Under the pieces are notes generated by a model, which was not told where the DNA came from, did not search any database, and worked only from the letters and a program-made list of their open reading frames with translations. The position numbers were made by a program, and so were the translations under genes. Shown here piece by piece: positions 16,288 through 23,667 of a stretch of 64,000 nt of DNA. Each line of letters opens with the position of its first letter. Within the stretch, counting starts at the first letter, position 1. This DNA is from Archangium primigenium (GTDB lineage Bacteria > Myxococcota > Myxococcia > Myxococcales > Myxococcaceae), in assembly GCF_016904885.1 (NCBI RefSeq), contig NZ_JADWYI010000001.1:1488001-1552000 (forward strand), given 5' to 3'.

Positions 16288-17628
16288 ATGATCGGTGCCC
16301 TTCTCCTTGCCTCCGTGCTCCATCAGGCCCCTCGGGCCTTCGTTGAAAACCCCGCTCTGGCGGAAGAAGGCATCCATTTCCATGCCGCCCTGGAAGTCGA
16401 GGCGCTCGCGCTGCCCTCGGGCTCCCTGGGCGCCAACGGGATGGATGGCTATGCCGTGGTGTTCCCCCGCATGGGTGTGCGCGGTGGGAGTGAATTCGAG
16501 TTCGAACTGGGTGCGCCCCTGCGGCTGAGGCTGCTGGATCGCGAGCCGGTGGCGGACACGTCGGACTTCGGCGGCTTCCTGCGCTACCAGGACTGGGACG
16601 AGCGCAGTGATCTGGGTCAGCTCGTGCGCACGCTCCGGGTGGGCCGCGACGACGGCGCCTTCCTGCTGCGCGCCGGGGCGTACTCCACCTGGTCGCTCGG
16701 CGCGGGCTGGCTCGTCAACCGCTACAACAACAACCTCAACCCGGACTACCACCCGGCGGGCGCCAACGTCGTGGCGTACCTCGGGCCCACGCGCGTGGAG
16801 CTGTTCGCCAGCGACGTGCTGGCCGGACGCCTGTTCGCGGGCGAGTTCCGCCTGGACCTGGGCCGGGTGCTCAGTGACGACCCGGAGGCCTCGGACCGCT
16901 TCCTCTTGTCGCTGGACGTGGCGCACGACTTCGGCCGCGCGGGCCTGCGCGCCCAGGAGTTGTCCGCGGCGAGCATCGGCTTCCAGGCGGGGGTGGTGCG
17001 CTCGGACACGCTGCAATTGTGGTTGCAGGCGGCCGCGGGCGCGCGCGCGGACACGCTCATCGAGTCGGTGCCGGACTTCGGCGCGGCCTTTGGTGTGGTG
17101 GCCCGGGGCCTGCCCTCGGAGAACGTGGACATCACCGGGCGGCTGGAGGCGCGGCGCCAGGGCGGCCGCTTCCGCTTCGGCTTCTTCGGCCCGAGCTACG
17201 AGCTGGCGCGCTTCTCCGGCGTGGGCCTGCGCGAGGCGCCGCTGGCCGAGGAGCTCTTGCCCGCGACGTTCTCCGGCTATGGCGAGGTGGCGGCGAGCGT
17301 GCGCCCCCTGGCGGACGGGGACCTGAACCTGAGCGCGAGCGCCAGCGGCGAGTACTTCGTCGCCACGGGCCGGGTGGACGCGGACGCCGCGGTGCAGGTG
17401 ACGCTGCCCGGCAAGCAGACGGTGGGCGAGCTGCGCGTCATCCTCACCGACGTCACCGGCCGGCCGCGCTACGCGGTGGCCACCGAGCTGCGCCAGCGCA
17501 TCCTGCCCGCGCTCTACGGCGTGGCCTCGGTGGGCACGGTGCACTTCCCCGTGGTGGACGGGGCGTCGGTGCGGCTCGTGCGCGGCTTCACCGCCGGCCT
17601 GGGCGTGGGCGTGGACTTCGATCGCTAG
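16288..17628 (+). CDS. Putative outer-membrane beta-barrel protein
   Basis: 446 residues. A short hydrophobic N-terminus (MIGALLLASVLHQAPRA) probably acts as signal peptide. The remainder is a long run of alternating amphipathic beta strands separated by acidic turns: GGFLRYQDWDERSDLGQL, LVNRYNNNLNPDYHPAGANV, ARADTLIESVPDFGAAF, ending in VGVDFDR. This is typical of large outer-membrane barrels; no specific family recognised. It ends convergently with the RCK/cNMP gene, with the two stop codons overlapping at 17625-17628. Confidence 0.7.
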   Translation: MIGALLLASVLHQAPRAFVENPALAEEGIHFHAALEVEALALPSGSLGANGMDGYAVVFPRMGVRGGSEFEFELGAPLRLRLLDREPVADTSDFGGFLRYQDWDERSDLGQLVRTLRVGRDDGAFLLRAGAYSTWSLGAGWLVNRYNNNLNPDYHPAGANVVAYLGPTRVELFASDVLAGRLFAGEFRLDLGRVLSDDPEASDRFLLSLDVAHDFGRAGLRAQELSAASIGFQAGVVRSDTLQLWLQAAAGARADTLIESVPDFGAAFGVVARGLPSENVDITGRLEARRQGGRFRFGFFGPSYELARFSGVGLREAPLAEELLPATFSGYGEVAASVRPLADGDLNLSASASGEYFVATGRVDADAAVQVTLPGKQTVGELRVILTDVTGRPRYAVATELRQRILPALYGVASVGTVHFPVVDGASVRLVRGFTAGLGVGVDFDR

Positions 17629-18758
17629 CGGCTGAAGAGGCCCTTGCGCTTCTGCGGCGGGGTGTCCTGCTTGGCCATGCGCGAGAGGCGCTGGCCGAGG
17701 ATGCGGCTCATCTCCAGGGCGATGGCGGGGTTGGCCATCACCACCCCGCGGAAGTCCTCGCGGCCCACGCTCGCCAGCTCGCACGCGGTGGCGGCCGAGG
17801 CGTGGGTGGCGCGCGGCTCGCCGGTGAGCAGGGCGATCTCCCCGAAGAAGCCCCCGGGGCCCACCGTCTCCACGACGCGGCCCCCGTCCGCCTTCAGGTT
17901 CACCTGGCCGGAGACGACGACGTAGAACGTCTCGCCCGCGTCGCCCTTCTTGAAGATGGGCTCGCCGGCCTGCTTGCGCAGGTACTCGGCGCCGTGCGCC
18001 ACCTTGCGCAGCTCCTCGCCGCTCAGGGGCGCCAGGAAGTCCAGCTTGCGCAGCAGCTCCGCGAGTGGCGTCTCGGAGTCCTGGGGCGGCTCCTCGGTGA
18101 GGCACTCCACGGCGCGGGCGAGCTCCGCGCGGCGCGCCACGAGGATGAGCGTGTGCTCGGCGCGCAGCTGCGTGTTGCCGTCCGGCAGGGTGATGCGGCC
18201 CTCGGGATCCAGGATGCCGATGAAGACGCACTCGCGGGGGAAGCCGGGCAGCGAGCGCACCTGGGCCACGGTGCGGCCGGCCACGAGCGCCTGGGGGCTC
18301 ACCTTGAGCTCGAAGAGGATGGCGTCCCCGGCGGCCAGGGGCAGCGAGCCCGCCACCTCGGGGAAGTCGATGGCCGTGGTCATCTTGGCCACCACCACCT
18401 CGGCCTCCTCCACCAGTTCGCGCACACCGGCCAGGCGGTAGGGCTCGCGGTAGCGGCTGTCCAGCATGCGCACCATGACGCGCGCGGGGCTCACCGCGCG
18501 CACCAGCGTGGCGAACGCCAGGTTCTCCGCGTCGCGCGCGAGCACCCCCGCCGCCACGTCCGCCTGGGTGATGCCCGCGGTCTCCAGCACCCGGGGGTCC
18601 GTGGCGTCCCCGCACACCGTCACCACGCCAATCTCCTCGAAGAGCTTGTGGCAGATGAGCGGATCTCGCTCCACCACCGTCACCTGGTGCTGCTCGCTCA
18701 CGAGCCGCGCCGCCAGCGTGCCGCCCACCCGTCCGCCTCCGGCGATGACAATCTTCAT
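17625..18758 (-). CDS. RCK (TrkA-N/TrkA-C) protein with C-terminal cyclic-nucleotide-binding domain
   Basis: 377 residues from ATG 18758; frames further upstream belong to the antiporter. A Rossmann NAD-binding RCK_N domain starts at residue 1 (MKIVIAGGGRVGGTLA) and includes VCGDATDP near 56. A TrkA_C domain lies at about 135-215. The last part (about 245-365) is a cNMP-binding barrel: IFKKGDAGETFYVVVSGQVNL, then phosphate-binding cassette FFGEIALLTGEPRATHASA, with the E and R expected for cAMP/cGMP contact. RCK_C-containing subunits gate K+ channels and antiporters. The gene overlaps the upstream CPA1 antiporter by 4 nt (ATGA), so it is very probably its cytoplasmic regulatory subunit, combining nucleotide and cNMP sensing. 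Confidence 0.88.
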   Translation of the reverse strand: MKIVIAGGGRVGGTLAARLVSEQHQVTVVERDPLICHKLFEEIGVVTVCGDATDPRVLETAGITQADVAAGVLARDAENLAFATLVRAVSPARVMVRMLDSRYREPYRLAGVRELVEEAEVVVAKMTTAIDFPEVAGSLPLAAGDAILFELKVSPQALVAGRTVAQVRSLPGFPRECVFIGILDPEGRITLPDGNTQLRAEHTLILVARRAELARAVECLTEEPPQDSETPLAELLRKLDFLAPLSGEELRKVAHGAEYLRKQAGEPIFKKGDAGETFYVVVSGQVNLKADGGRVVETVGPGGFFGEIALLTGEPRATHASAATACELASVGREDFRGVVMANPAIALEMSRILGQRLSRMAKQDTPPQKRKGLFSR

Positions 18759-20353
18759 GACACCTTCCTCCCGCTGCCCGTATCGGCGTCGGGCACGTCC
18801 GACAACACGTGTTCCAGCTCGAGCGTGCGCTCGTCCAGCCGCGCGAGCTGGGCCTCGGCCGTGGCGTCGGGGATGAGGCCCGCGCGCCGGGCCGACAGGA
18901 GCGCGGTGCGCTCGGCGTCCACCAGGTGCCGCCGCGTGGTCAGCACCAGCCGCGCCGCCTGCGCCAGGTGCTGCTCGCTCAAGCGGCGCAGCTCGCGCTC
19001 GGCGTGCGCGATGCCCACCTGGTAGTCGCTGCGCAGGTGCTCGTAGGCCGCGCGGGGGATGACGCCCTGCTCGTGCAGCCGCTCCAACTCCTGGCGCGCC
19101 GCGCGGCTGGCGATGAGCCGCGCCTGCTGCTCGCCCACCGCGTGCGCCACCGGATCGTCCCGGAACAGGCCCAGGCGCTTGAGGAAGCCGGTGAGCAGGA
19201 GCCCCTGGCCCACGAGCGACAGGAACGTCACCCCGAAGGCGATGGACACCAGCTGCTCGCGCGCGGGCGTGCTCTCGGGCAGGCCCAGGGCCAGGCCGAT
19301 GGACAGCGCGCCCTTGATGTTGCCGAAGATGAAGACGTGCTGCCAGCGGAAGGGCACGGACTCGGAAGGGCGCACCCAGCGCAACAGCAGGAAGGGCACG
19401 TAGATGGCCACCGCGCGCCCGAGGAAGACACACGCCACGGCGAGCAGCGTGAGCGGCAGGTGGCGCACGAGCGAGCCCGGCTTGGTGGCGAGCCCCACCG
19501 ACAGGAACAGGAAGGTGTTCACCCCGAAGGTGGCGTACTCCCAGAAGGTGTGGATGGCCACCTGGCTCTGCGCCGCCACGTGCCGGCGCAGGGTGATGCC
19601 CATGCTCAGCCCGGCCGTCACCGCGGCGATGGCGCCGGACATGTGCACCGTCTCGCCCACCACGTACGCGGAGAAGGCGAGCGCCGTCGTCACCATGATC
19701 TCCGCGAGCGGATCGCGCGTGTGGCGGATGATGACGCCGGCCACGAGCGCCAGCGCCAGGCCGATGGCCAGCCCTCCGAGGGTGGCCATCACCACCTGGG
19801 CGCCGAGCAGCGGCAGCGAGAAGGACGTCTGCCCGCGCGTCACCACGCCGGCGATGGCCGCGTAGGCCACCAGGGCGGTGCCGTCATTGAAGAGGCTCTC
19901 GCCCTGCATGATGCCCGACAGGCGCCGGGGCACGGGCGCGTGGCGGAAGGCATAGAGGATGGAGACCGTGTCCGTGACGGACAGCATGGCGCCCAGCAAC
20001 ATGGCGGGCCCCCACGCGAGCGCGAGCGCGACGTGCAGGGCCGTGCCGGTGGCGGTGATGGCCAGCACCATGCCCAACGAGGCCAGGGTGGCGATGGGCA
20101 CCAGGTTGGCGCGCACGTTGGCCACGTCCGCGGTGATGCCGCCCTCGAACAGGAGCAGGGGCAGACACACCAGGAAGACGACGTCCGGATTGAGGGGCGG
20201 CACCCCCGGCAACAGCCCTCCCACCGAGATGAGCAGGCCGCCCACCACCAGCGCGACACTGTAGGAGATGCTCACGCGCTTGGCGGCGATCGCGAGCGTG
20301 CTGGCGGCCACCATCAGGCCGATGAGGAGGTTCATTTCAAGGTGCACGGGCAC
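18755..20353 (-). CDS. CPA1-family Na+(K+)/H+ antiporter
   Basis: 532 residues; Met7 (20335) is an alternative start. The first 400 residues form about 12-13 TM helices. Conserved CPA1 motifs: LPLLLFEGGI near residue 65, the core GESLFNDGTALV (ion-binding ND pair) near 150, and FGNIKGALSIGLALGLP near 345. The final 120 residues are charged and helical (ERELRRLSEQHLAQAARLVL), a cytoplasmic regulatory tail. It exchanges Na+ or K+ for H+ at the inner membrane for pH and ion homeostasis. The following gene encodes an RCK plus cNMP-binding subunit overlapping by 4 nt, which suggests ligand gating. Confidence 0.9.
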   Translation of the reverse strand: MPVHLEMNLLIGLMVAASTLAIAAKRVSISYSVALVVGGLLISVGGLLPGVPPLNPDVVFLVCLPLLLFEGGITADVANVRANLVPIATLASLGMVLAITATGTALHVALALAWGPAMLLGAMLSVTDTVSILYAFRHAPVPRRLSGIMQGESLFNDGTALVAYAAIAGVVTRGQTSFSLPLLGAQVVMATLGGLAIGLALALVAGVIIRHTRDPLAEIMVTTALAFSAYVVGETVHMSGAIAAVTAGLSMGITLRRHVAAQSQVAIHTFWEYATFGVNTFLFLSVGLATKPGSLVRHLPLTLLAVACVFLGRAVAIYVPFLLLRWVRPSESVPFRWQHVFIFGNIKGALSIGLALGLPESTPAREQLVSIAFGVTFLSLVGQGLLLTGFLKRLGLFRDDPVAHAVGEQQARLIASRAARQELERLHEQGVIPRAAYEHLRSDYQVGIAHAERELRRLSEQHLAQAARLVLTTRRHLVDAERTALLSARRAGLIPDATAEAQLARLDERTLELEHVLSDVPDADTGSGRKVS

Positions 20354-20496
20354 CCGCGAGTCTCGCAGATGCCCGCCACCGCCGCACGGGCCCGTTGCGA
20401 CTCTCCGTGTGATTTTTCCCCGCGGAAGCAGGGGGCCGGGCTGGACTGGGAGTGGAGGGGGATGGCGAGGGTGGGGGCTCCGGGTTTCGCGCCTCC

Positions 20497-22257
20497 ATGA
20501 AACACATTCTCCTGTCCCTGGCCCTCGTGGGGGCCGTGGCGTGTGGTCCCGCCATGCCCGGTGCGGACGCGCCGGAAGAATCCCAGACCTCCCTGGACTC
20601 CCGAGCCTCCGGGCTCGTCACGCCCGCGCAGGGCCCGATTCCCGCAGGGCTGCCCGCCCGCCTGCTCGTCGGCCTGTTCGAGGACAATGGCCAGACGTGG
20701 ATGAAGAACAGCGGGGTGCCCTGGGACGTGCGCTACCGCTATCTCACCAAGGGCTGGGTGAACAACTGGGGCTGGTCCCCGGCGGATGGCTCGTTCGCGC
20801 TGCAGTACATGAACGAGTCCGCCGCCCAGGGCGCCCTGCCCGCGGTGCAGTTCTACCAGGTCAACGCCGAGCCGGGCGGGGGCGAGGATCAATTCCTCTC
20901 CAAGGTCCAGAACGCCACCACCATGCGCGGCTACTTCTCCGACTTCAAGCTGCTCATGCAGCGGGCCAAGGACCACGGCAAGCCCGTGCTCGTGCTGCTC
21001 GAGGCGGATGGCTATGGGCTCTTGCAAAAACAGACGGGGAGCAACCCCCACGCCCCCGCGGCCGTGGCCTCCACCGGCCTGCCCGAGCTCGCGGGCCTGC
21101 CCAACACCGTGGCCGGCTGGGGCCTCGCCTTCCTCCAACTGCGCAAGGCCGTGGGCGCGAGCAACGCCGTCCTCGGCATCCACGTCTCCGCCTGGGCGAG
21201 CGACAAGGACGTCGCCTACTTCTCCGTGACGGATCCCCTCCAGCCGGAGGTGGACCGGGTGCACGCCTTCCTCAAGCCGCTGGGGCTCGGCGCCAACGTC
21301 ACCGGCGCCACCTACGACGTGCTGGTGGGCGACCCGCTCGACCGGGACTCGGACTTCTACGCGCGCGTGCAGGGGCAGAACCGCTGGTGGAACGCGAGCG
21401 ACTCGGCCTCCGTGTCCTCGGCGAGCTTCAACCGCTACGCCGAGTGGCTGCGGCTGTGGAACGTGACGGCCGGCAAGCGCTGGGTGCTCTGGCAGATCCC
21501 CGAGGGCAACTCGAACCACCTCAACGTGGACAACGCGGGCGGGGCGCGCCAGGGCTACAAGGACAACCGCGCCGAGTACTTCTTCGGCACGGGGAGCGCC
21601 GCGCACCGCGAGAAGTTCGCGAGCGCCGGCGTCATCGCCCTGCTCTTCGGCCGGGGCGAGGGCCGACAGGCCTCGCACACCAATGACGTCTATTCGGACG
21701 GCCAGCCCTTCCTCAAGAGCCGCGCGGGCGCCTTCCTCCAGGCCGGTGGGCTGCCCCTGCCGGGCGGGAGCACCCCGCCCCCCACGACGCCCCCGCCCAC
21801 CACGCCCCCGCCCGCCACGGGGGACACGGCGCCCTACCACTTCGAGGACGGGACGCAGGGCTGGGTCGCCTCGGGCGCCAGCGTGGCGTCGTCCCCCGCC
21901 AAGGCCTACGCGGGCAGCCGCTCGCTCGCGGTGGCGGTGGCGGCGAGCGGCGCGGGCCTCACGCGCGTGTCCGTGCCGAACCCCACGGTGGCCGCCGGCA
22001 AGACGGTGTCCTTCCAGGTGTGGGTGCCCGCGGGCAGCCGCCTCACGGGCGTGCAGCCCTATGTGCAGGAGGGCGCCGCGGGCAACTGGCGGTGGACGGG
22101 CGCGTGGGCGGGCGTGGGCTCGCTCCAGGCCGGTGGGTGGAGCCCCGTGCGGGTGACGGTGCCCCCGGGCGCGGCGGCCCTGTCCCAGCTCGGCCTGGAG
22201 CTGTTCACCAGCGGCGCCTGGTCCGGCACCGTCTACGTGGACGCCGTGGCCTGGTGA
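20497..22257 (+). CDS. Secreted lipoprotein, glycosidase-like with C-terminal carbohydrate-binding-like domain
   Basis: 586 residues from ATG 20497 (an upstream in-frame start at 20452 lacks a signal). The N-terminus is a lipoprotein signal peptide with lipobox AVAC at Cys18. Residues about 45-420 look like a TIM-barrel hydrolase: LLVGLFEDNGQTWM, VNNWGWSPADGSFALQYM, KPVLVLLEADGYG, ending in a strand with RWVLWQIPEGNSNHLN. A Pro/Thr linker (PPTTPPP repeats, about 430-446) joins a C-terminal jelly-roll of about 135 residues (YHFEDGTQGWVASGA) like CBM4/9-type modules. I infer polysaccharide degradation at the cell surface. The glycoside-hydrolase family cannot be named with confidence. Confidence 0.75.
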   Translation: MKHILLSLALVGAVACGPAMPGADAPEESQTSLDSRASGLVTPAQGPIPAGLPARLLVGLFEDNGQTWMKNSGVPWDVRYRYLTKGWVNNWGWSPADGSFALQYMNESAAQGALPAVQFYQVNAEPGGGEDQFLSKVQNATTMRGYFSDFKLLMQRAKDHGKPVLVLLEADGYGLLQKQTGSNPHAPAAVASTGLPELAGLPNTVAGWGLAFLQLRKAVGASNAVLGIHVSAWASDKDVAYFSVTDPLQPEVDRVHAFLKPLGLGANVTGATYDVLVGDPLDRDSDFYARVQGQNRWWNASDSASVSSASFNRYAEWLRLWNVTAGKRWVLWQIPEGNSNHLNVDNAGGARQGYKDNRAEYFFGTGSAAHREKFASAGVIALLFGRGEGRQASHTNDVYSDGQPFLKSRAGAFLQAGGLPLPGGSTPPPTTPPPTTPPPATGDTAPYHFEDGTQGWVASGASVASSPAKAYAGSRSLAVAVAASGAGLTRVSVPNPTVAAGKTVSFQVWVPAGSRLTGVQPYVQEGAAGNWRWTGAWAGVGSLQAGGWSPVRVTVPPGAAALSQLGLELFTSGAWSGTVYVDAVAW

Positions 22258-22296
22258 GGCGTCTGTCCGCTACGGCCGGGCGGACGTGGACAACAT

Positions 22297-22701
22297 CTAG
22301 GTCCGGGGCTTGGGGCCTGGGCGGGTGAGGAGCAATTCTTCCGGCAGCGGTATCCGGACGAGCTTCAGCCCCTTCAGGCCGTGGTCCACCACCGTGAAGC
22401 CCTGGCCGGCGACCCTGACGAGCTGGCCATCCTTCGCGGTTCCGCTCGAAAGCCACGCGTCCGCCTCTTCCCGGGAGGCGAACGTGTGGGCGACCTGGAT
22501 GCCCTCTGTCGCCGGGGTTGTGATTTTTCGGAAGAATTCGCGCAGCTCCGCGAGTTTCTTGGGGTCGTCGCGGATGAGGAGCAGCGCGGCCGAACAGACG
22601 CGGAGCGCTTCGTCCTCGGACGTTCCTCGGGCATGGTGTCTGCTCAAGGCCTCCATGGTTCGGAGGATGGCATCGGCATCGAAGTCCTGGGTGTATGTCA
22701 T
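22297..22701 (-). CDS. Conserved hypothetical protein
   Basis: 134 residues, no signal peptide. A helical N-terminal half (DADAILRTMEALSRHHARGTSED, AELREFFRKI) is followed by a small beta part (VAGQGFTVVDHGLKGLKLVRIP). I do not recognise a family. It lies 13 nt downstream of the six-cysteine lipoprotein gene on the same strand, so the two probably form one unit. Base composition is a little lower in GC than the surroundings, a weak sign of accessory origin. Confidence 0.7.
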   Translation of the reverse strand: MTYTQDFDADAILRTMEALSRHHARGTSEDEALRVCSAALLLIRDDPKKLAELREFFRKITTPATEGIQVAHTFASREEADAWLSSGTAKDGQLVRVAGQGFTVVDHGLKGLKLVRIPLPEELLLTRPGPKPRT

Positions 22702-22714
22702 TGGGAGCGAGGGC

Positions 22715-23254
22715 CTAGAGGGCGAGGGGGAGGAGAATCAGCGCGCCGCTTCCGCCGGTGGCGAGGACGAAGGCGACGCCCGCGACGACGACGACCGTCC
22801 CGAGTGCGAGCTCGGTTTTGTGTGACCGAATCCAGTCTCGCGCCTTGTCGAAGCTCGAGAACTCAAGCGGAGGACGTTTCTTCACCCGCTCCGCTTCCTC
22901 CTGCTCCATCGCGTCGACACACTGCATGTACTGCTTGCGGCACTCCCTCGTGCAGTGCTCGTAGTACCACTCGTTGTGTTCAACGTGCGGGTAGGGCTGC
23001 TGAATGGACTCCCAGCAGCGGGTAAAGCACGTGTTGAGCACGTCATCGCATTCGTACCCGGAGCCGCCTGTCCCAAGCGCACTGCCCACTCCGCTCGCAT
23101 CCTCGTCAATGACGTAGGCCCGAGCATTCAAGTCCCGTGCGGGTCGCGCATGCCCACAACTGGCGCAAGCCACCATCGCGGCGCTCAGCAGCACCAGCAG
23201 CCGGCGGGCCCCTCCCTCATCGACACGAGGGGGTCTGACCCCGCCACTACCCAT
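22715..23254 (-). CDS. Small lipoprotein with a mirror-symmetric six-cysteine hairpin and C-terminal TM
   Basis: 179 residues from ATG 23254; an in-frame extension further upstream would translate a poly-G/C tract into poly-proline and is rejected. A signal peptide with lipobox AMVAC (Cys30) is present. Six cysteines at 69, 76, 80, 101, 105 and 112 follow the spacing C-x6-C-x3-C-x20-C-x3-C-x6-C, perfectly symmetric, as expected for a disulfide-stapled helical hairpin. A charged helix and a C-terminal hydrophobic stretch (VVVVAGVAFVLATGG) follow. Function unknown. It is probably cotranscribed with the 134-residue gene downstream. Confidence 0.7.
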   Translation of the reverse strand: MGSGGVRPPRVDEGGARRLLVLLSAAMVACASCGHARPARDLNARAYVIDEDASGVGSALGTGGSGYECDDVLNTCFTRCWESIQQPYPHVEHNEWYYEHCTRECRKQYMQCVDAMEQEEAERVKKRPPLEFSSFDKARDWIRSHKTELALGTVVVVAGVAFVLATGGSGALILLPLAL

Positions 23255-23256
23255 GG

Positions 23257-23279
23257 GGTTGGTATCAGTCCTTCCAACC
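23257..23279 (-). promoter_or_regulatory. Hairpin enclosing the Shine-Dalgarno of the six-cysteine lipoprotein
   Basis: On the - strand GGTTGG pairs with CCAACC around an 11-nt loop that contains AAGGA (23269-23273), the only plausible ribosome binding site for ATG 23254. It could modulate translation. Confidence 0.4.
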
Positions 23280-23331
23280 ATCTCTCGAATCCCCAGTGAA
23301 ATCCCGAATGATTTCGGTGGTTTAGAGCGCC

Positions 23332-23378
<47 letters not shown>

Positions 23379-23667
23379 CTGTACGGATGTGCAGCTCCCC
23401 TGTCCTCGCCGACTGCTCTTCCGCCCATTTCGTCCGCATGGATCTTACGGACCGACGCGATACACCCTACGAGGTTGGGCCGTTGAGTGACAACGTCCGA
23501 CAGACCCACTCAGGTAGGCAGTCAACGTTCTCGGCTCCGGGCGATGTCCTCGCCCCACGACCCCACGGAGCCCTGAGTCTTTCCGAGGCGAAGGGGGGGA
23601 CACGCCGCCTCGCGAACAGGAGTGCTCCTGCTCAGCGCGGACGGTGTGTCGTGGAGTTTTCGGGCGC

